Origin: Trichinella spiralis
Taxonomy: Eukaryota; Nematoda; Enoplea; Trichinellida; Trichinellidae
Assembly (NCBI GenBank): GCA_000181795.3
Contig: CM012953.1
Coordinates: 11,450,416-11,514,415 of the forward strand
DNA: 64,000 bases
Direction of reading: 5' to 3'
How positions within the stretch are numbered: the stretch's first letter is position 1; each line of letters opens with the position of its first letter. Shown here piece by piece: positions 37,480 through 50,472 of the stretch. Both the position numbers and the translations under genes were made by a program. The notes under the pieces were generated by a model. That model ran no database searches, was not told where the DNA came from, and saw only the letters and a list, made by a program, of their open reading frames with translations.

Positions 37480-40330
37480 TTTTATCTGAATTTTCATATA
37501 CGATTGGCTGAAATGGACTTTGTTCGCTACAAATTCACATTTTCAGTGGAGAAAGCTGCAGTGTATAACATTGTCAAAAAATCTAACAACATTATTTAGA
37601 TATTCATTATTTGCTATCTTTCTTTTCTATTTAATCATTATTAATTATTTATTTTTCTCATTTACATATAATGCGCATGCATGCTTGTATCAAATTTTGA
37701 TTTGCAAACTTTCACTTTACTCAACATCATTATATTTATTTTTAAAAATGCTACTGGGAAACATTTCTTTGAAAACTTTAGCCGTTCAATTCACCTTTTA
37801 TATAATTAATTTTTTGGAGATTTTTAAATGACAAAAGCAATAATTTCTTTAATGCTGAAGAATCAAATTTATTCACTAAAATGCCATTTATCAAGGGTGC
37901 ATATACTTTTAATAACATTTCCAGAAATATTAAAAAAAACTTTACCTTTCTTCTTCAACGCTCCAGTTAGCATGCATGCATACTACCTTATGTGAAGTGT
38001 GCTCATGAATAGGCTTGGAAATATTAATAAAAGCTATTAATGCAATAGCAATGGAATTAACGTGATTTTTGCAGTAATCAAGATCTAATAAAACGAATTA
38101 TGAAAAAGAAAGTTCTTTATTCTTGATGCATCAAATGGTGAAATTAAACAGTGAACAACTAAGCAAACAGTCTCAGTGAAAGTCTAAAAAGGGAGTGTAT
38201 TGATTTTTGAATATTTGCTTCCAGTGAATGACTTATTCATTTTCTGAAGCTTTAGTAGTGAAATGAAAAACTAACGAAGAGGAAATTAATTCTTTTGCGA
38301 ATCACTGTGTTACAATTCTATAGAAACCATTGGATATTGATCATTCAAATTTATTTATATTAAATTCATCTTTTTATTTCTGAGTATAAAAAATATATGT
38401 TTCATAGTTTCATCTTCTTCAAACTTGCAAAAAGTTACATGCACCAAGCATTTTATTAAAAATAAAAATATTTTTCATGTTTAAAATAAAAACTTTTTAA
38501 TTATCAACTTGGCCTAATTATTGCGTGATGCAATATTTAAAGGAACTTCTTCACAATTAATTTCAATTTTTTCGAATATATTCGAACATTTCAAAAAGCA
38601 GACACCTACAAAAATTCATTATTGATGAAATTTTTTTGTAAAAAAGCAACGATCGAAATTTCATGAAATTACTCATTTTTTGCAAAAGATTCGTTTTTTA
38701 TTAATTGCTTATCAAATTATGCATATTCAAATGCACAGCAATCACCAATGAACAATAATATGACGTCATTGTGCATTTGAATTTCTTATATTGAATGTCG
38801 CGTGTTCTGAGATTGTTGGTGTCTAAATTATATTCTAAGGGAATTACACAATATAATGCAAAAATATCTTGTAACTGAACACCAATAAAAAAATCAAAAT
38901 ATGCATAAGCACCTAAATTAAATTTAATTAAATCAATTAAACATTAAAAATGTTAATAATATTTCTGTTGAGACAGATTCATGGTTTCTCATCTACTCCT
39001 TAAATTTTGAATCTAATCTTTTAAATGGTTATTTCATTTTACAAGTATGCTGATAGAATGCTGTTTAATGCATTTTTAAATTGTAATTAATCCATACTTA
39101 TGTAATTCATAACTAACAGATAGTTTAATATATGTTGTAAATTATGGATATGTTTAATATGATGTAAATTTCTAATTTGCATTTCCAGATCAGTTAAATT
39201 AATTTACATAAATTCATAATTTTTTGATACGACATTGCGTAAAGAATAAAATTTAATAGTAAATATCTTTGAATGGATTTGAAAGATCAACATTTAAATT
39301 AATAAATTTTAAAAGAGAATACAATTTAAAATTTTGAAACAACAGTTTAAGGTGAAAGATAAGAAATTCTTGTAAATTTGAATTAAGAAACTGATAGAAA
39401 TTGCTGCCGTTTCATTTTTCTTAAAACTGCATGAATTTTATTGTTTATTTCACATTTACAAATTTGAATCAGTAGCTATTTTTTATGAAAATTTATAAAA
39501 TCTCCGTGTAAAATGAAATTTGCAAGTATATTTAGCTACATATTCCACTTATGCTTTAATATTTCAAAATAATGCAACTGTAAATTTAAAAAAAATATAG
39601 TAATAAAAAATTTGTGGTAAAGTGTTCTTTTTCGAATTACTGTTGATTAAGTCTCTATGAAGCTTGAATATCATAAATTAAAAACACTTAGAGATATGCA
39701 AATTAATAATTTACAAAAGCATATACATTGTAAATTAAAAATAAATAGTTAAAATTTTAATAACAACATTTATCTGACAAATTATATCTATACATCGCAC
39801 AAGTATATCTTAAGATATTTCTTTGTTATATTATTTACTTTCTTGGAATGAACATAAAATTTTGAAATTTGAAAAAAATTATGAATGGCAGTTTTTCGTT
39901 CATTTTCTCTTTACCATTACTTTGATCATTTTCTCATAAAGCATGTAAAATATGAAAGTTATAATTGAAGATTTAAGATGAAATTTAAGATTAATTTTAG
40001 CTTTTGTTTTGAACGGCTTAATATTTTTAAAAACAAAAGAATTTCTAAGTCAATTTGTTGCATAATTTTCATACAGTTATTAAAGCCTATTAATGAGTGT
40101 AATAAAATGGTATGTTTTTCAAGAGAAATAATTTAATATAGTAAATTAACAATTTTTAAATAACTACGGACTTTTTTACATATTCAAAAATCTCTTTTGC
40201 ATCACATTTAAATTTTGTTTGAATGAAGAGAGAAAATGCTTTGAAAAAAAGTATATTTCATATTAAATTTATTTTATATTGCTTTAAGAAATGTAAGGCA
40301 GTAGGAGTAGAATTAGTTGCTTGAAAGCCG
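37480..40330. other. 2.8-kb AT-rich desert
   Basis: No gene or element recognised on either strand. A 103-codon open frame at 37520-37831 is low-complexity hydrophobic AT-rich text without receptor features. Confidence 0.5.
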
Positions 40331-40335
40331 AATGA

Positions 40336-41848
40336 TTATTCGTTGCATGGTCGTACAGAGTTTAAAGTTTTGAAAGAGAAACGTCTGCAGCAAAGATTTT
40401 CCGGCAAAGTGGAGCTGTGCTTATTCCCTTCACCAGCTGAATAAGCTCCCACTTTTACCATTGAAGAGGCAACTGGTTGGTCCGTTTTGCAGCAGAACCA
40501 TTTCTGACATTGTCGACGAACAGCCGGCGCCCTAAGTATCCGGTATATTGCATACAATGAATAGCTGGCATTGCAGACAAGCCAGCCGTACTGATTGATC
40601 ACCGGGCTGCCTTTGTTGAAAGCAAACCAAACCGAACAAGTGCAAGGTACTGTTTGAATCATGAACGAAAATGCGACCGTGATTGCCGTCTGTTTCAGAA
40701 TTGTAATTTGGCGGCGAATTTGAATCAACCGAACGCCTGTACATGTAGATTTGCGCAGGTTGAAGCCGACTCCAGCTACGCTGAACAACAGCACACTCAA
40801 ATAGCCAAGAAAAGCTAGCACAGAATTGAAAGAGACAAAAAACCACTGGGGCAGAACAACAGGGATGCTGCAATCAGCACATAAGCGGTCGTTGTAATAA
40901 ACAACCACCCACAGTGTAATTACACAAATACACGGCAGTATTACTGATAACACCAGGTAAAAATTAATATTATTGTCGTCCACTTTCCATCTGGAATTCA
41001 TGAACATCAATGCAATGAAGCTGTCCATGGCCATCAGAAGTAGAGCATAGGAAATTACTGGTTCAGCGAACGTGTAAAGCGTCAGCTGAGGAGCGATGAG
41101 CAAGCACTGCAGTGAAGTAATATTGCGTACAGCACTCCGCATCACCAGTTTTTGAATGTTGCTTATCATATAAGCCAAGCCTAGCGGAGCGCTTCCCATT
41201 GCAATAACTTCAAAACAGATTACTATTATCATACTGTTTCATGCAAAATTAACTGCCATGACTTGCAAATATGCTTTTGTTTTTGTTTTATCACTTACAA
41301 GCATATCATTTTTTAAAATCCAATTTATAATTTGTAGGACGCAATGAACTTATCAGAAATAATTTATCACATAAACTGACGTTATTTTTAAAGATAACGT
41401 GACATTTATAAAAAATTTTTCAATAGATTCACATTTCAATTCATTATTATTAAATTCTATTCAATTTAATTTTAATACCATAACTGCTACAGTGTGATTT
41501 TGTCATACTTTTATAATTTAAAATTACACAACATTAATTAACTTACAGAATATTAGTTGAACATTACAATTATAAACAAGAAACGCTGCATCACTTTTAC
41601 GTCTGAGGACAGATATTGCAGCAAAAAATTTAAATATTCAAAAATAATACTTTACCTGCAGTCAGCTTATCAATTTTTTTCATCGGACGCTTAAGGAGCA
41701 TCATGATAAACAATATTCCATTTGTGAGCAGGGTAACTGTTCCAAATAATATGGCCAAATATTTTAATTTGTCGTCTGATCTTCCTTTTTCTTCAGCAAC
41801 GAATGTCGAATTTTCTAATCTGAATTCTGCGACATTGCTAACATTCAT
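40336..41848 (-). CDS. serpentine 7TM receptor 4
   Basis: Two exons, minus strand: 41848-41656 and 41207-40336, phase 1 junction, 354 residues. TM1 (LAILFGTVTLLTNGILFIMM) is followed by KKIDKLTAG at the splice site. Exon 2 starts VIAMGSAPLGLAYMI, aligning with GFSLGSTLLGIAY of receptor 2. TM3 ends LLMAMDSFIAL (DSF for DRY). ECL2 has CADCSIP. Intracellular loop 3 is RLIQIRRQITILKQTAI. TM7 reads NASYSLYAIYRILRAP, nearly the same as receptor 5. The C-tail is cysteine-rich (WFCCK, LCCRR), possibly palmitoylated. Longest of the five receptors here. Confidence 0.87.
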
Positions 41849-41859
41849 GATCTTTAAAA

Positions 41860-44110
41860 CAAATGAAATTAAAATTAAGCTTATATTTTAAAAGCACATT
41901 TTATTAAATAGTTTGTTATTTTTAATATATTTTTCAATAAAAAGAATAACATTACTCTTAATTCAGATAGAATATCGTCAAAAAAATTTAAGATTTTTAC
42001 ATGCTAAGCATGCTAACCTTGTTTACTTATTTGAAAAGTCAAGTTCATCATTCTTTTGGTTTTTGTTTCATCCTTTAATATCCATTTTGTATAATCTCTA
42101 TAATATGATTAATAATATCCATTTTTCTAAATTATCTTAAGCATATCATAAGCATTATCTTAAGCCTTCAAAGATAATTTTACGCAAATCATTTTAAATA
42201 AAAATAATGCCATTCTTCATTTCCGCATTTTTGCAATAAATTGCAAACTTTGGCCACAAAGTGAAACATTTGTAAATTTAAATTCTTTATAAATTTATTT
42301 TTTAAAATGTATTTCTTTAATCTTTTTTTCAGAAATGAATTTCTTTTTTCTATTTACACTTTATACATTCAAATTATAAAAAAGTTCTTAGGTGAATAAG
42401 TTATGATAATTATTTAGTTACTCAGCTTAAAATAATTGGAACAGAATGTAATGTCAAAGGAACTTAAAACTGAATCAGTTTTAAATTCGTTTTTGCAATT
42501 CATCATTGTATTGCTTCTCATTTTAATAAATTTTATACCTGATGGAACGAAGAAATTGTAAAGTAAAAATTGTAATCTCAAAAAAAGTATACTTACTACT
42601 TATTTAAAAATTTATTGATTTCAAAAATGTGCTTATGAAAATAATATGGATAACTTACCTGATATGCAATTATTAAATACTTAATAAGATTAATTGATTT
42701 CAGAGTAGTATTTTTATTATTATAATTCATATTTTTCTCTTGACATGTCACGATATATCGTAACCATTGGTAGTTGTTTATTCACGCAAAATTTCTTTAA
42801 TTCAATCTAACTTTTAATTTTATTCATGAAATGAATTATTAAATTATACTTTTCTGATAGTTAATTACTAATAGTGCATCATTGCGTTGCATTAGAGCTT
42901 GCATAACAAATCTGACATAAAGGCAACTTATATTACAATAAATTTATATCAATTTATGTTTTATACAACACCTTTATAAATATTGTTAAGTAATCATTTC
43001 GGAAATAAAAAATTAAATATTTTATTATATTTTGAATATTTAAAAAGAGCCAGATTGGTGGAAAGCGCAACTTTAATAACATTTTTGATTAATTATGGTA
43101 TAAGCATGCATCTAAATGCAAAAGGCAAGAATTGTCAGTAAACAATTATAAACTGGAATTTGTTAGTTTAACGGGCTCTGCATTTTCATAATGCTCGATA
43201 ATGCTCATATTTCATAAATTTTAAGAAATATATGATAATATAAGAATTGCAGTGATGAAGCAGTGTGATAAATTTTCTAATTAATTTTGAGGAAATATGT
43301 TCAGTTGAAAATTAAACTACGATCATATAAAAATTGAAATGTGAAATTCCACAAATATTATTTTTAAAACTTTTACACGGTTAATGTAAATGCACTGTCA
43401 GCGAATAAATAAAAACAGCAAAAGTTGAATAGACAAAAAATAAAATAGGTATTTCTGTTTTACATCAATGTTGAGATCTCCACTTAATTCTTAGAAATAT
43501 TTCCAGTGATCAATTGAATGCATCCAATTTAATGAATGATGCTTTACTTCATTTTTTATTCAGTATTATAAAAAAATAATAAAATAAAAATTTGCATACA
43601 TCAAGAAAAATAGTCTTCAGACGGATTATTTTTTGAAAGTTAAACTGAAGCTCAATGGTGTTGTTTTTCTCTACCTTCAATCAGTTGCAAGTAATTCATA
43701 AAAAAAATTGTCAAATTGATGTGGATTCAATATGATATTTTATCATACATTTTTGAAAAAGTGATTTTTATTTTCAAAAAAATTAAATGAGAAAAAAAAA
43801 GAATTGAATTGAATAAGAAAATTTTTTTAAATTAACAATAAGAAAATATTGAAAATCTTCAACAATTTTCTGACATCTAGCACTTTCACAGCACTTACTT
43901 TGCATTTACATCATCCTAATGGCAGCAGTGCAATGCTTTCTTCAAAATGACAACTTATTCTTTACTCTTTATTTTTTCAAATTTTTTATATGTATGCATT
44001 CAATTGAAAATTCTGAATTTATAATTTTCTCAATAATAATAATAATAATAATGATAATAATATGGAGTAAATTTAATCTTGATACCAATTAAAATTAATA
44101 AAATAAAATT
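41860..44110. other. AT-rich desert
   Basis: No gene recognised. An AAT-type trinucleotide run lies near 44031-44060. Confidence 0.5.
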
Positions 44111-44119
44111 TTTCTCTGC

Positions 44120-45120
44120 ATATGCTTTAATAATTGTTACAGCCATGTTGAATAGTAAAATAATAAGAGTTGTGTTGACTAAAAAGAGAAAAAATAATTA
44201 TTGAAAACTTCATAACAAATTATTATATTAAAAATTAATCATTTTCTTAATAAGAACATTTTTACTTGGTAATTTAGCTGTCAACGTCATCTGGCAATTA
44301 TGTGTGTAAAAAAATTTTTTTCATCATCAATTATACTTTGCTTCATTTTTTCAGCAAAGAAGAATAATGCATTGTTTTATAAAAATAGTTTTGCTTATAA
44401 CTTTAAGAAAATGTTTAAAAAACGAATGCAAAAGAAATAAAATTTGAATAATGCATTACTTACATTACAATTGCATATATTAATAATAATATTATTGATA
44501 CTGTACGTTGAAAAGATAAGAATTTAAAAATGCAATTAACAAGGATAATTTCCTTTAACCATGGGTTAATGTTATACCTCTGATCAAAAACAAATAATTT
44601 CTCTTTATTAAAATGATAATTTGATTCTAATTATTTAAAAGCATTACTCTATTCAAAACTTTTTAAGAAGAAAGTAAAAGTGCCTATTATTTCTTTGGAG
44701 AACAAACATCAGATGAATTTGATTTCATTTTTGATAGTTGAAAATGAATTACTTTATTTTAATATTTCAATGACATTCAGTAACAACAATATCTGTACTG
44801 CTATATTGATGAGTTGGATTTTTTGCACAGCTTTCACATTTTTCATACTATATATATTCAAGCCATTCAGGTATAGCGAAGTGTATACATGATATATATA
44901 TATATAGTTAATTGATGATGAAAAAATTTTTTTTACACATAATTGCCAGATGACGTTGACAGCTAAATTACCAAGTAAAAAAGTTCTTATTAAGAAAATG
45001 ATTAATTTTTAATATAATAATTTGTTATGAAGTTTTCAATAATTATTTTTTCTCTTTTTAGTCAACACAACTCTTATTATTTTACTATTCAACATGGCTG
45101 TAACAATTATTAAAGCATAT
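44120..45120. mobile_element. foldback element with about 213-bp terminal inverted repeats
   Basis: The sequence 44120-44333 is repeated almost perfectly in reverse complement at 44909-45120. Shared landmarks: ATATGCTTTAATAATTGTTA at the outer ends, CTGTCAACGTCATCTGGCAA in the middle, TCATCATCAATTA at the inner ends. The 575-base centre carries only short open frames (longest 70 codons at 44680-44892, no match). Long TIRs around a non-coding core indicate a non-autonomous foldback/MITE-type transposon. The high arm identity suggests recent insertion or gene conversion. The right end abuts an (AT)n run, so the target duplication cannot be read; the superfamily is unknown. Confidence 0.82.
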
Positions 45121-45139
45121 ATATATATATATGTAATCT

Positions 45140-48060
45140 TATCAAGTAAAAACCTTTTTTCACGTAAATTACAGTAAATCAGATGTTAATATTCACAGTA
45201 ACATTTATTACGGTTACAACTTGAAAGAGATTACAATTATTTTACAGTTTTTTTATAAATTATTCTTTAAAAGCAAAGTTAAAATAAATTTAAATATTAA
45301 AAACATACGATAAAATCTTCGTTGCATGATTTATCATCTCTTTATGGAAAAATACATTCCACATACAGCTTGCGTGCGACACAGTCTTCATTTCACAGTT
45401 TTAACCTTGCCACCGACTGAGCGCTAACTGGCCATTAAGCAAGATGAAAGTAATTAAAAGACTTTACGAACGTTGCTACAAATGAACAATGGTGACAACT
45501 TTAACAACGTTAAACTTCAAATTGCTCGACTGTTTAATTGTTGAATCAATAATCACATGAATATGAATTCACATTCATATTTTTATTCACACAGTTCACA
45601 TTATACATTCGAATAGCTATTTTAGTGTATCCTAATTTTGAAAAACTATTTTAAATATAATTGACTTAATTTAAAAGTAAATTCAACAAATTCAGGTGTT
45701 TAGTGTATTGAAACAAACAGTAAAGCTCATCTTTTTCACACTAGTTGTTCTCAATTTTTATTAGAAACATAAAACTACAGCTTCTTACATGTATTGAATA
45801 TATATTTAATGATGTAAACAGACCTATTCCAATTATACAATATATGCAGATAATCATCATATGGATGTTCAGGTTTTGTTTCTCAATTCATATTAATGAA
45901 GTTCCACTGATAATGGATTGTTTCTTGCACATACGGTCAATGTAGAAGATTGATGAACGTAAAAAGTTTGAATATTTCCCCATTTTATTCATTTTTATTT
46001 GCAAATAAATTTCAAAAAAAGGATAATATTATTTCTAAGTGACAAGTAAATTGCTCTACGACGGCTCAGCAGAAAAACTGCTTCCTGTCACATTTCAAAT
46101 GTATTTTCTGTCTGCTTTCATTTAAATGCAAATATTTACTGGAAAATTACTCAACTAAACGAACACTTTAATATAAATATTCAATTTATTAATTTTCAAT
46201 AATTTTGACTATATCAATTTAAAAATTTATTGATTAAAAAAATATTACAGACATGTAAATCAACGTACATAATAGAACTGAAGTGCATGATTAACATAAA
46301 AGACTATATAACAAATTTTCATAATTGTTTATGACAGAATAAAATTTTTTTCAATAGTAAAGGAAGTTCATGTATATTTTACATCTAGAAACAGCACTGA
46401 AATATCATAATGAATTTGCAGTTGTGAAAAATGATCAAACAGTAAGATGATATCAATTCTTGATGATGCGTTTGTTTGTTTTTATAATACGTCACTTGAT
46501 AATAATAATAATCATCATCATAATAAAAATAATGTAAGAAATGTTCATCCGGAATATTAATTTTAAAAATTTTCCTGAAATTTTAAATCCTTTTTTCACA
46601 CTTCACAACAAGAAAAGAATAATAAGCAATATTGATGATAAAAAAGATTAGAAAAAGAAAATTTAATAATTTCTAAAACAAAATACTCACAAAGATGGCA
46701 AAACTTTCAATTCATCATTACAATCTTTGGGATTATCAAAAAGAAATGAGTGAAAAAAATGTTTTATTCGAAAAATTGAAATATTATTAATCTTAGAGAG
46801 AATTTTACATAGGATATTTTGAGTAAACACTGAATGTACGCTATAAATCAGTACATCCTGTAATCTTTTTTCACTTATTAAATCGTACAAAGTTGAAATA
46901 TTTTCATTCAATATTCATAATTTCAAAAATCAAAGAAGAAAAAAAAAGAGAATCTCTTGCCTTCATTAAGAAACCGGACTGCTTAGAGATTGCATCATCA
47001 AGAAGGGATGTTTGATATAGTCAACGGAGGAACATCGAGATGGTGGTCACTGGAGTGCTAATCCATTTCGCCCACGCAATTTCGAACGATAAGAAAGAAA
47101 TTGTCGTTCAGTGCTGAAAAAAGAAACGAGATGCTTAAATGTTGGAATCTATTACAACCAGTCTCCTTCTTCCGGTCGAAAGCCAGCTAATAGCAATTAC
47201 GACGGCTGACCGCCTACATCGAACAGCACCCCATTTACGGTATTCGGTTGTAATTAGATTTTTTAACATACATTGGTTGCATTGGTTGGCAAAATAAAGT
47301 TCTCCGCTTCCTGCTGGCAACCGCTTTGGCACAGCAATAATAGAAAATGCTTGTCAAACACTGGTGGGCTTGCTGTGCTTTTATCCGTGCAGAAAATGAT
47401 ACCCATTAGCGCGTGAAATTTCGCAAAGCGCACAAGTGCAAAAGCTTCAGGCTAAAATATCACTACTTCAACAAGTGGAATAAATAATTTCGTTGCAATC
47501 ATATGCATTCGTTTCCAATTTACCAACAGACCAATTAAAATGATTGCTGCTTAATATCTACCGCATGTTTAGCCTTTTTTGCCACTTAAAAAATTGTTTT
47601 ATTACATCATACAATTTACGCTAGTAATATTTGCAGTTTTTTTTTCAAAAAAAACAACAAAACTCACATGTATATATATATATATATATTTCGGTTTTAC
47701 TTTTTGTGCTCTTAACAAAGATGAATATTTGAAAAGAATAAAAAAAGAAACGTGAAAAATATTCAAAAAAAGATTATAGCATTCTCTGAGCATTATAAAT
47801 TGGTAAAATGATCGCTTGAAAAATTATCACCAATAGATTTGAATAGATAAATATTTTCATTGCTTTCTATAAATATTTTTATTTGCAAATTTATTTCACT
47901 ATCAGACGTCAGCAGTAAATCTAAAGCACACGTGCTATTATTTTGTTAAAAATTTCATCGACGTGCAATTATAACTGCTAACTGCAACAGTTTTTTTTAA
48001 AAATAACCAATAAACTTATTTAAACAAATAAATCTATGATCTTTCGTTCAGATTTATGAT
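45140..48060. other. intergenic, with a GC-richer island
   Basis: Mostly AT-rich. A clearly richer segment at about 46960-47480 contains a 65-codon minus-strand frame (47332-47135) without recognisable motif. It could be an unrecognised exon, an old repeat or a regulatory island. A TA run lies at 47670-47689. Confidence 0.35.
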
Positions 48061-48067
48061 TATATAG

Positions 48068-48486
48068 CAGGACTGTCCAACCTTAGATAACAGATAATAG
48101 TTCTTGCAACTACTGCTAATGAAGTTAAGCAAGCACACTAAAATTTCATAAGAAAATAAAGTCATGGTATTTATAAAGCTTTTATTGAAACAGTAAACGA
48201 GATGCGTTTGCAAAAATGAAACTTGAAAATTGCAGAAATTTTTTCAGAATTGCCGGGAAATTGTCGTTTTAAAAGCGTGTTAATTTTTTCTTGCCACGCC
48301 TACTATTTGAAAAACATGGATATATTGTGATGTGAAAGCACAAAATAAAGTTACCAACATCAAATAATAGAATTAAAATATCTAATATTCATTCGATGCA
48401 CATTATTTCATTTTCTGTCACGCGTGAATTCAGATTCCACTGGCGTGCTGCATGCGGCCCTCGGGATATGCTTTTGGACAGCCCTG
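48068..48486. mobile_element. hAT-type MITE
   Basis: A 419-base non-coding element. Its left end reads CAGGACTGTCCAA and its right end, read inward, CAGGGCTGTCCAAAA: the hAT-type terminal repeat CAGGGNTGTCCAA. A subterminal GCATGCGGCCCTCGGGATAT sits near the right end, as in many hAT elements. Flanks TTATATAG and TTATTATAG are compatible with a decayed 8-base target duplication. No transposase; non-autonomous. Confidence 0.75.
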
Positions 48487-48489
48487 TTA

Positions 48490-50470
48490 TTATAGCATGC
48501 TGATATACTAGGCTAAATTCAAAATGAATACTGAATTTGAAATTTGTTTTCTCTTAATTTAGCTGTGGGAATATTCATCATCAGGGAAAATATTTAATTT
48601 AAATTTAATAGCTCACATTTTATATTCTATTTTCCTTTGGAAAAATTCGAATTAATTAAATTATTTTAATTTGTTTTGTAGAGTGTTAATTGTTGCAACG
48701 CTGCATGTAAATCAAATTAAAAATAAATGTACATTCAGTTTGCGCTTACCATTATTATTTGAAGTTATTTACAACATGTTATTTCAAATTAGAGCAAAAA
48801 TATATTTGCTGTGAAGGTCTGTCAGCTCAAGAACTTCATTATACAAATATTGGAAATCTTATTTGCAAATTTACAACTCCTTAAATCTGGTATACTTTTT
48901 GGGAATATTAATTTTATTCGAATAGTAAAAGTTGCTTAATTAATTCATTTAAAAATTGAAATCAAGATATAATTAATATCTTGAGTAAACATGCTTATAA
49001 GTTATAATAAATAAATGTGATAATTAGAAGCTTAGTTAAAAAAATATTGTTTTTATTGGCATTACGTTAATAAAAGCAAGATTTTAATTCATCAACTTGT
49101 ATATATTATGATGTTGCAAATCAAGTGAAAATATTGCAGGCTAGAGTATATTTATAATCTGAAAATTTCATTAAAGATGATATTTACTACTAAAACTATT
49201 ACTCCATTTATGTTTAACACCATAAAATAATGTTAAATTAATTTCTCGTAAAATCTACACATTAAATAGGAATCAGTAATATAATTGTCAGTGTTATTCT
49301 TTTAAATTTAATTTCAGCCGTTGATATTACAAAATATACAGGGATTTGCATGATATTTTTCTGCAGTGGAATAATATTACTATTCAGGTTAGAGGTTCAT
49401 TTCTTATTAAATTTTTATCATAAAAAAGCAATGAATATTTCTTTTCTAAAGCAGACAAAAAAGATTATAAAATTGAATTTAACATGCAAAAGTTGTCATT
49501 GTATGGCTGACATTTTGTATGATTTTTGTTTGAAGTGAAGAGAAAATATGCATTACGTCACTTTCTTAATTATAGGCAAAAAAAATTGTTTACAAAACTT
49601 AAAATGATTAATTAATGAAATTAAGCAATATTTTAAATAATTGCTCAGAAAAGTTAAATTTAATACGCAATTTATTGTCAAGTAAAACAATCTGCTTCCA
49701 ATTATAACATTTTTCTTGTTTAATGATTTATTACGTAATAAAATAATAATAGAGAAATTTTGAGCGTCTTCGTGTGGTTCATTTATTTAAATAATACAAA
49801 GTAAAAATAGATTCCACAAAATTATAATAAATTGAATAATTTAGAGCACAGGGCATAGCTAAAAGTCCATTTTATTACCTGCACTATTTTTATTCAAAAA
49901 TGTACAAGCGCAGTTGTAAGTATTACAAGTTACTTTAGTTTACAATTATCCAAGATAGAATTTAAATTTGAAGTGAATATTATTATTGCATTCTTGGTTA
50001 AGCAATGAAAATTAAGCAGAAAATAAATCACTGGGTAATTCATTTATGCTGATTGGGCAATTTTTGCAAACTGCTGCTCAGTTAAATATTTAAAACGAGC
50101 TTTTATTAAAATGCAAAACACCGAATAAAAAATCAATTGTTTTATTGTTGGAGTATTTAAATGTTACACGCGAATGTATTGTAAGCTGAATTCACTTAAT
50201 GAACTGCAATTAATTAAATAATAATGCTGAACAATTTTTTTCCAAAATCATAATATAATATACTTTTGATATGGTTTTTGAAATGATATATCTGCAACAA
50301 TCGGCAACAGAAGATGTAAATCAATTGTGGTACAAGTAAGACTGTGAAGTTTAGAATTGTGTTAACATTATTTTAAGCGTTTGAATGAAAAACATTTTTT
50401 GCTTACAAAATGTACATTTCGTCGCATGTGCAATTTTGCAATAATCGTTTGTGATAAATTTATTCAAACA
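48490..50470. other. 2-kb AT-rich desert
   Basis: No gene or element recognised. An open frame at 49350-49538 is low-complexity. Confidence 0.5.
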
Positions 50471-50472
50471 AT

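Noticed and set aside
37520..37831. 103-codon hydrophobic plus-strand frame as another receptor
   Set aside because: Low-complexity Leu/Phe/Tyr from AT-rich DNA, without cysteines or loop motifs of the family.
41179..41232. Extending GPCR 4 exon 2 to its upstream ATG at 41232
   Set aside because: Joining at acceptor 41208-41209 keeps frame with exon 1 and aligns with the paralogues; the upstream ATG lies inside the intron.
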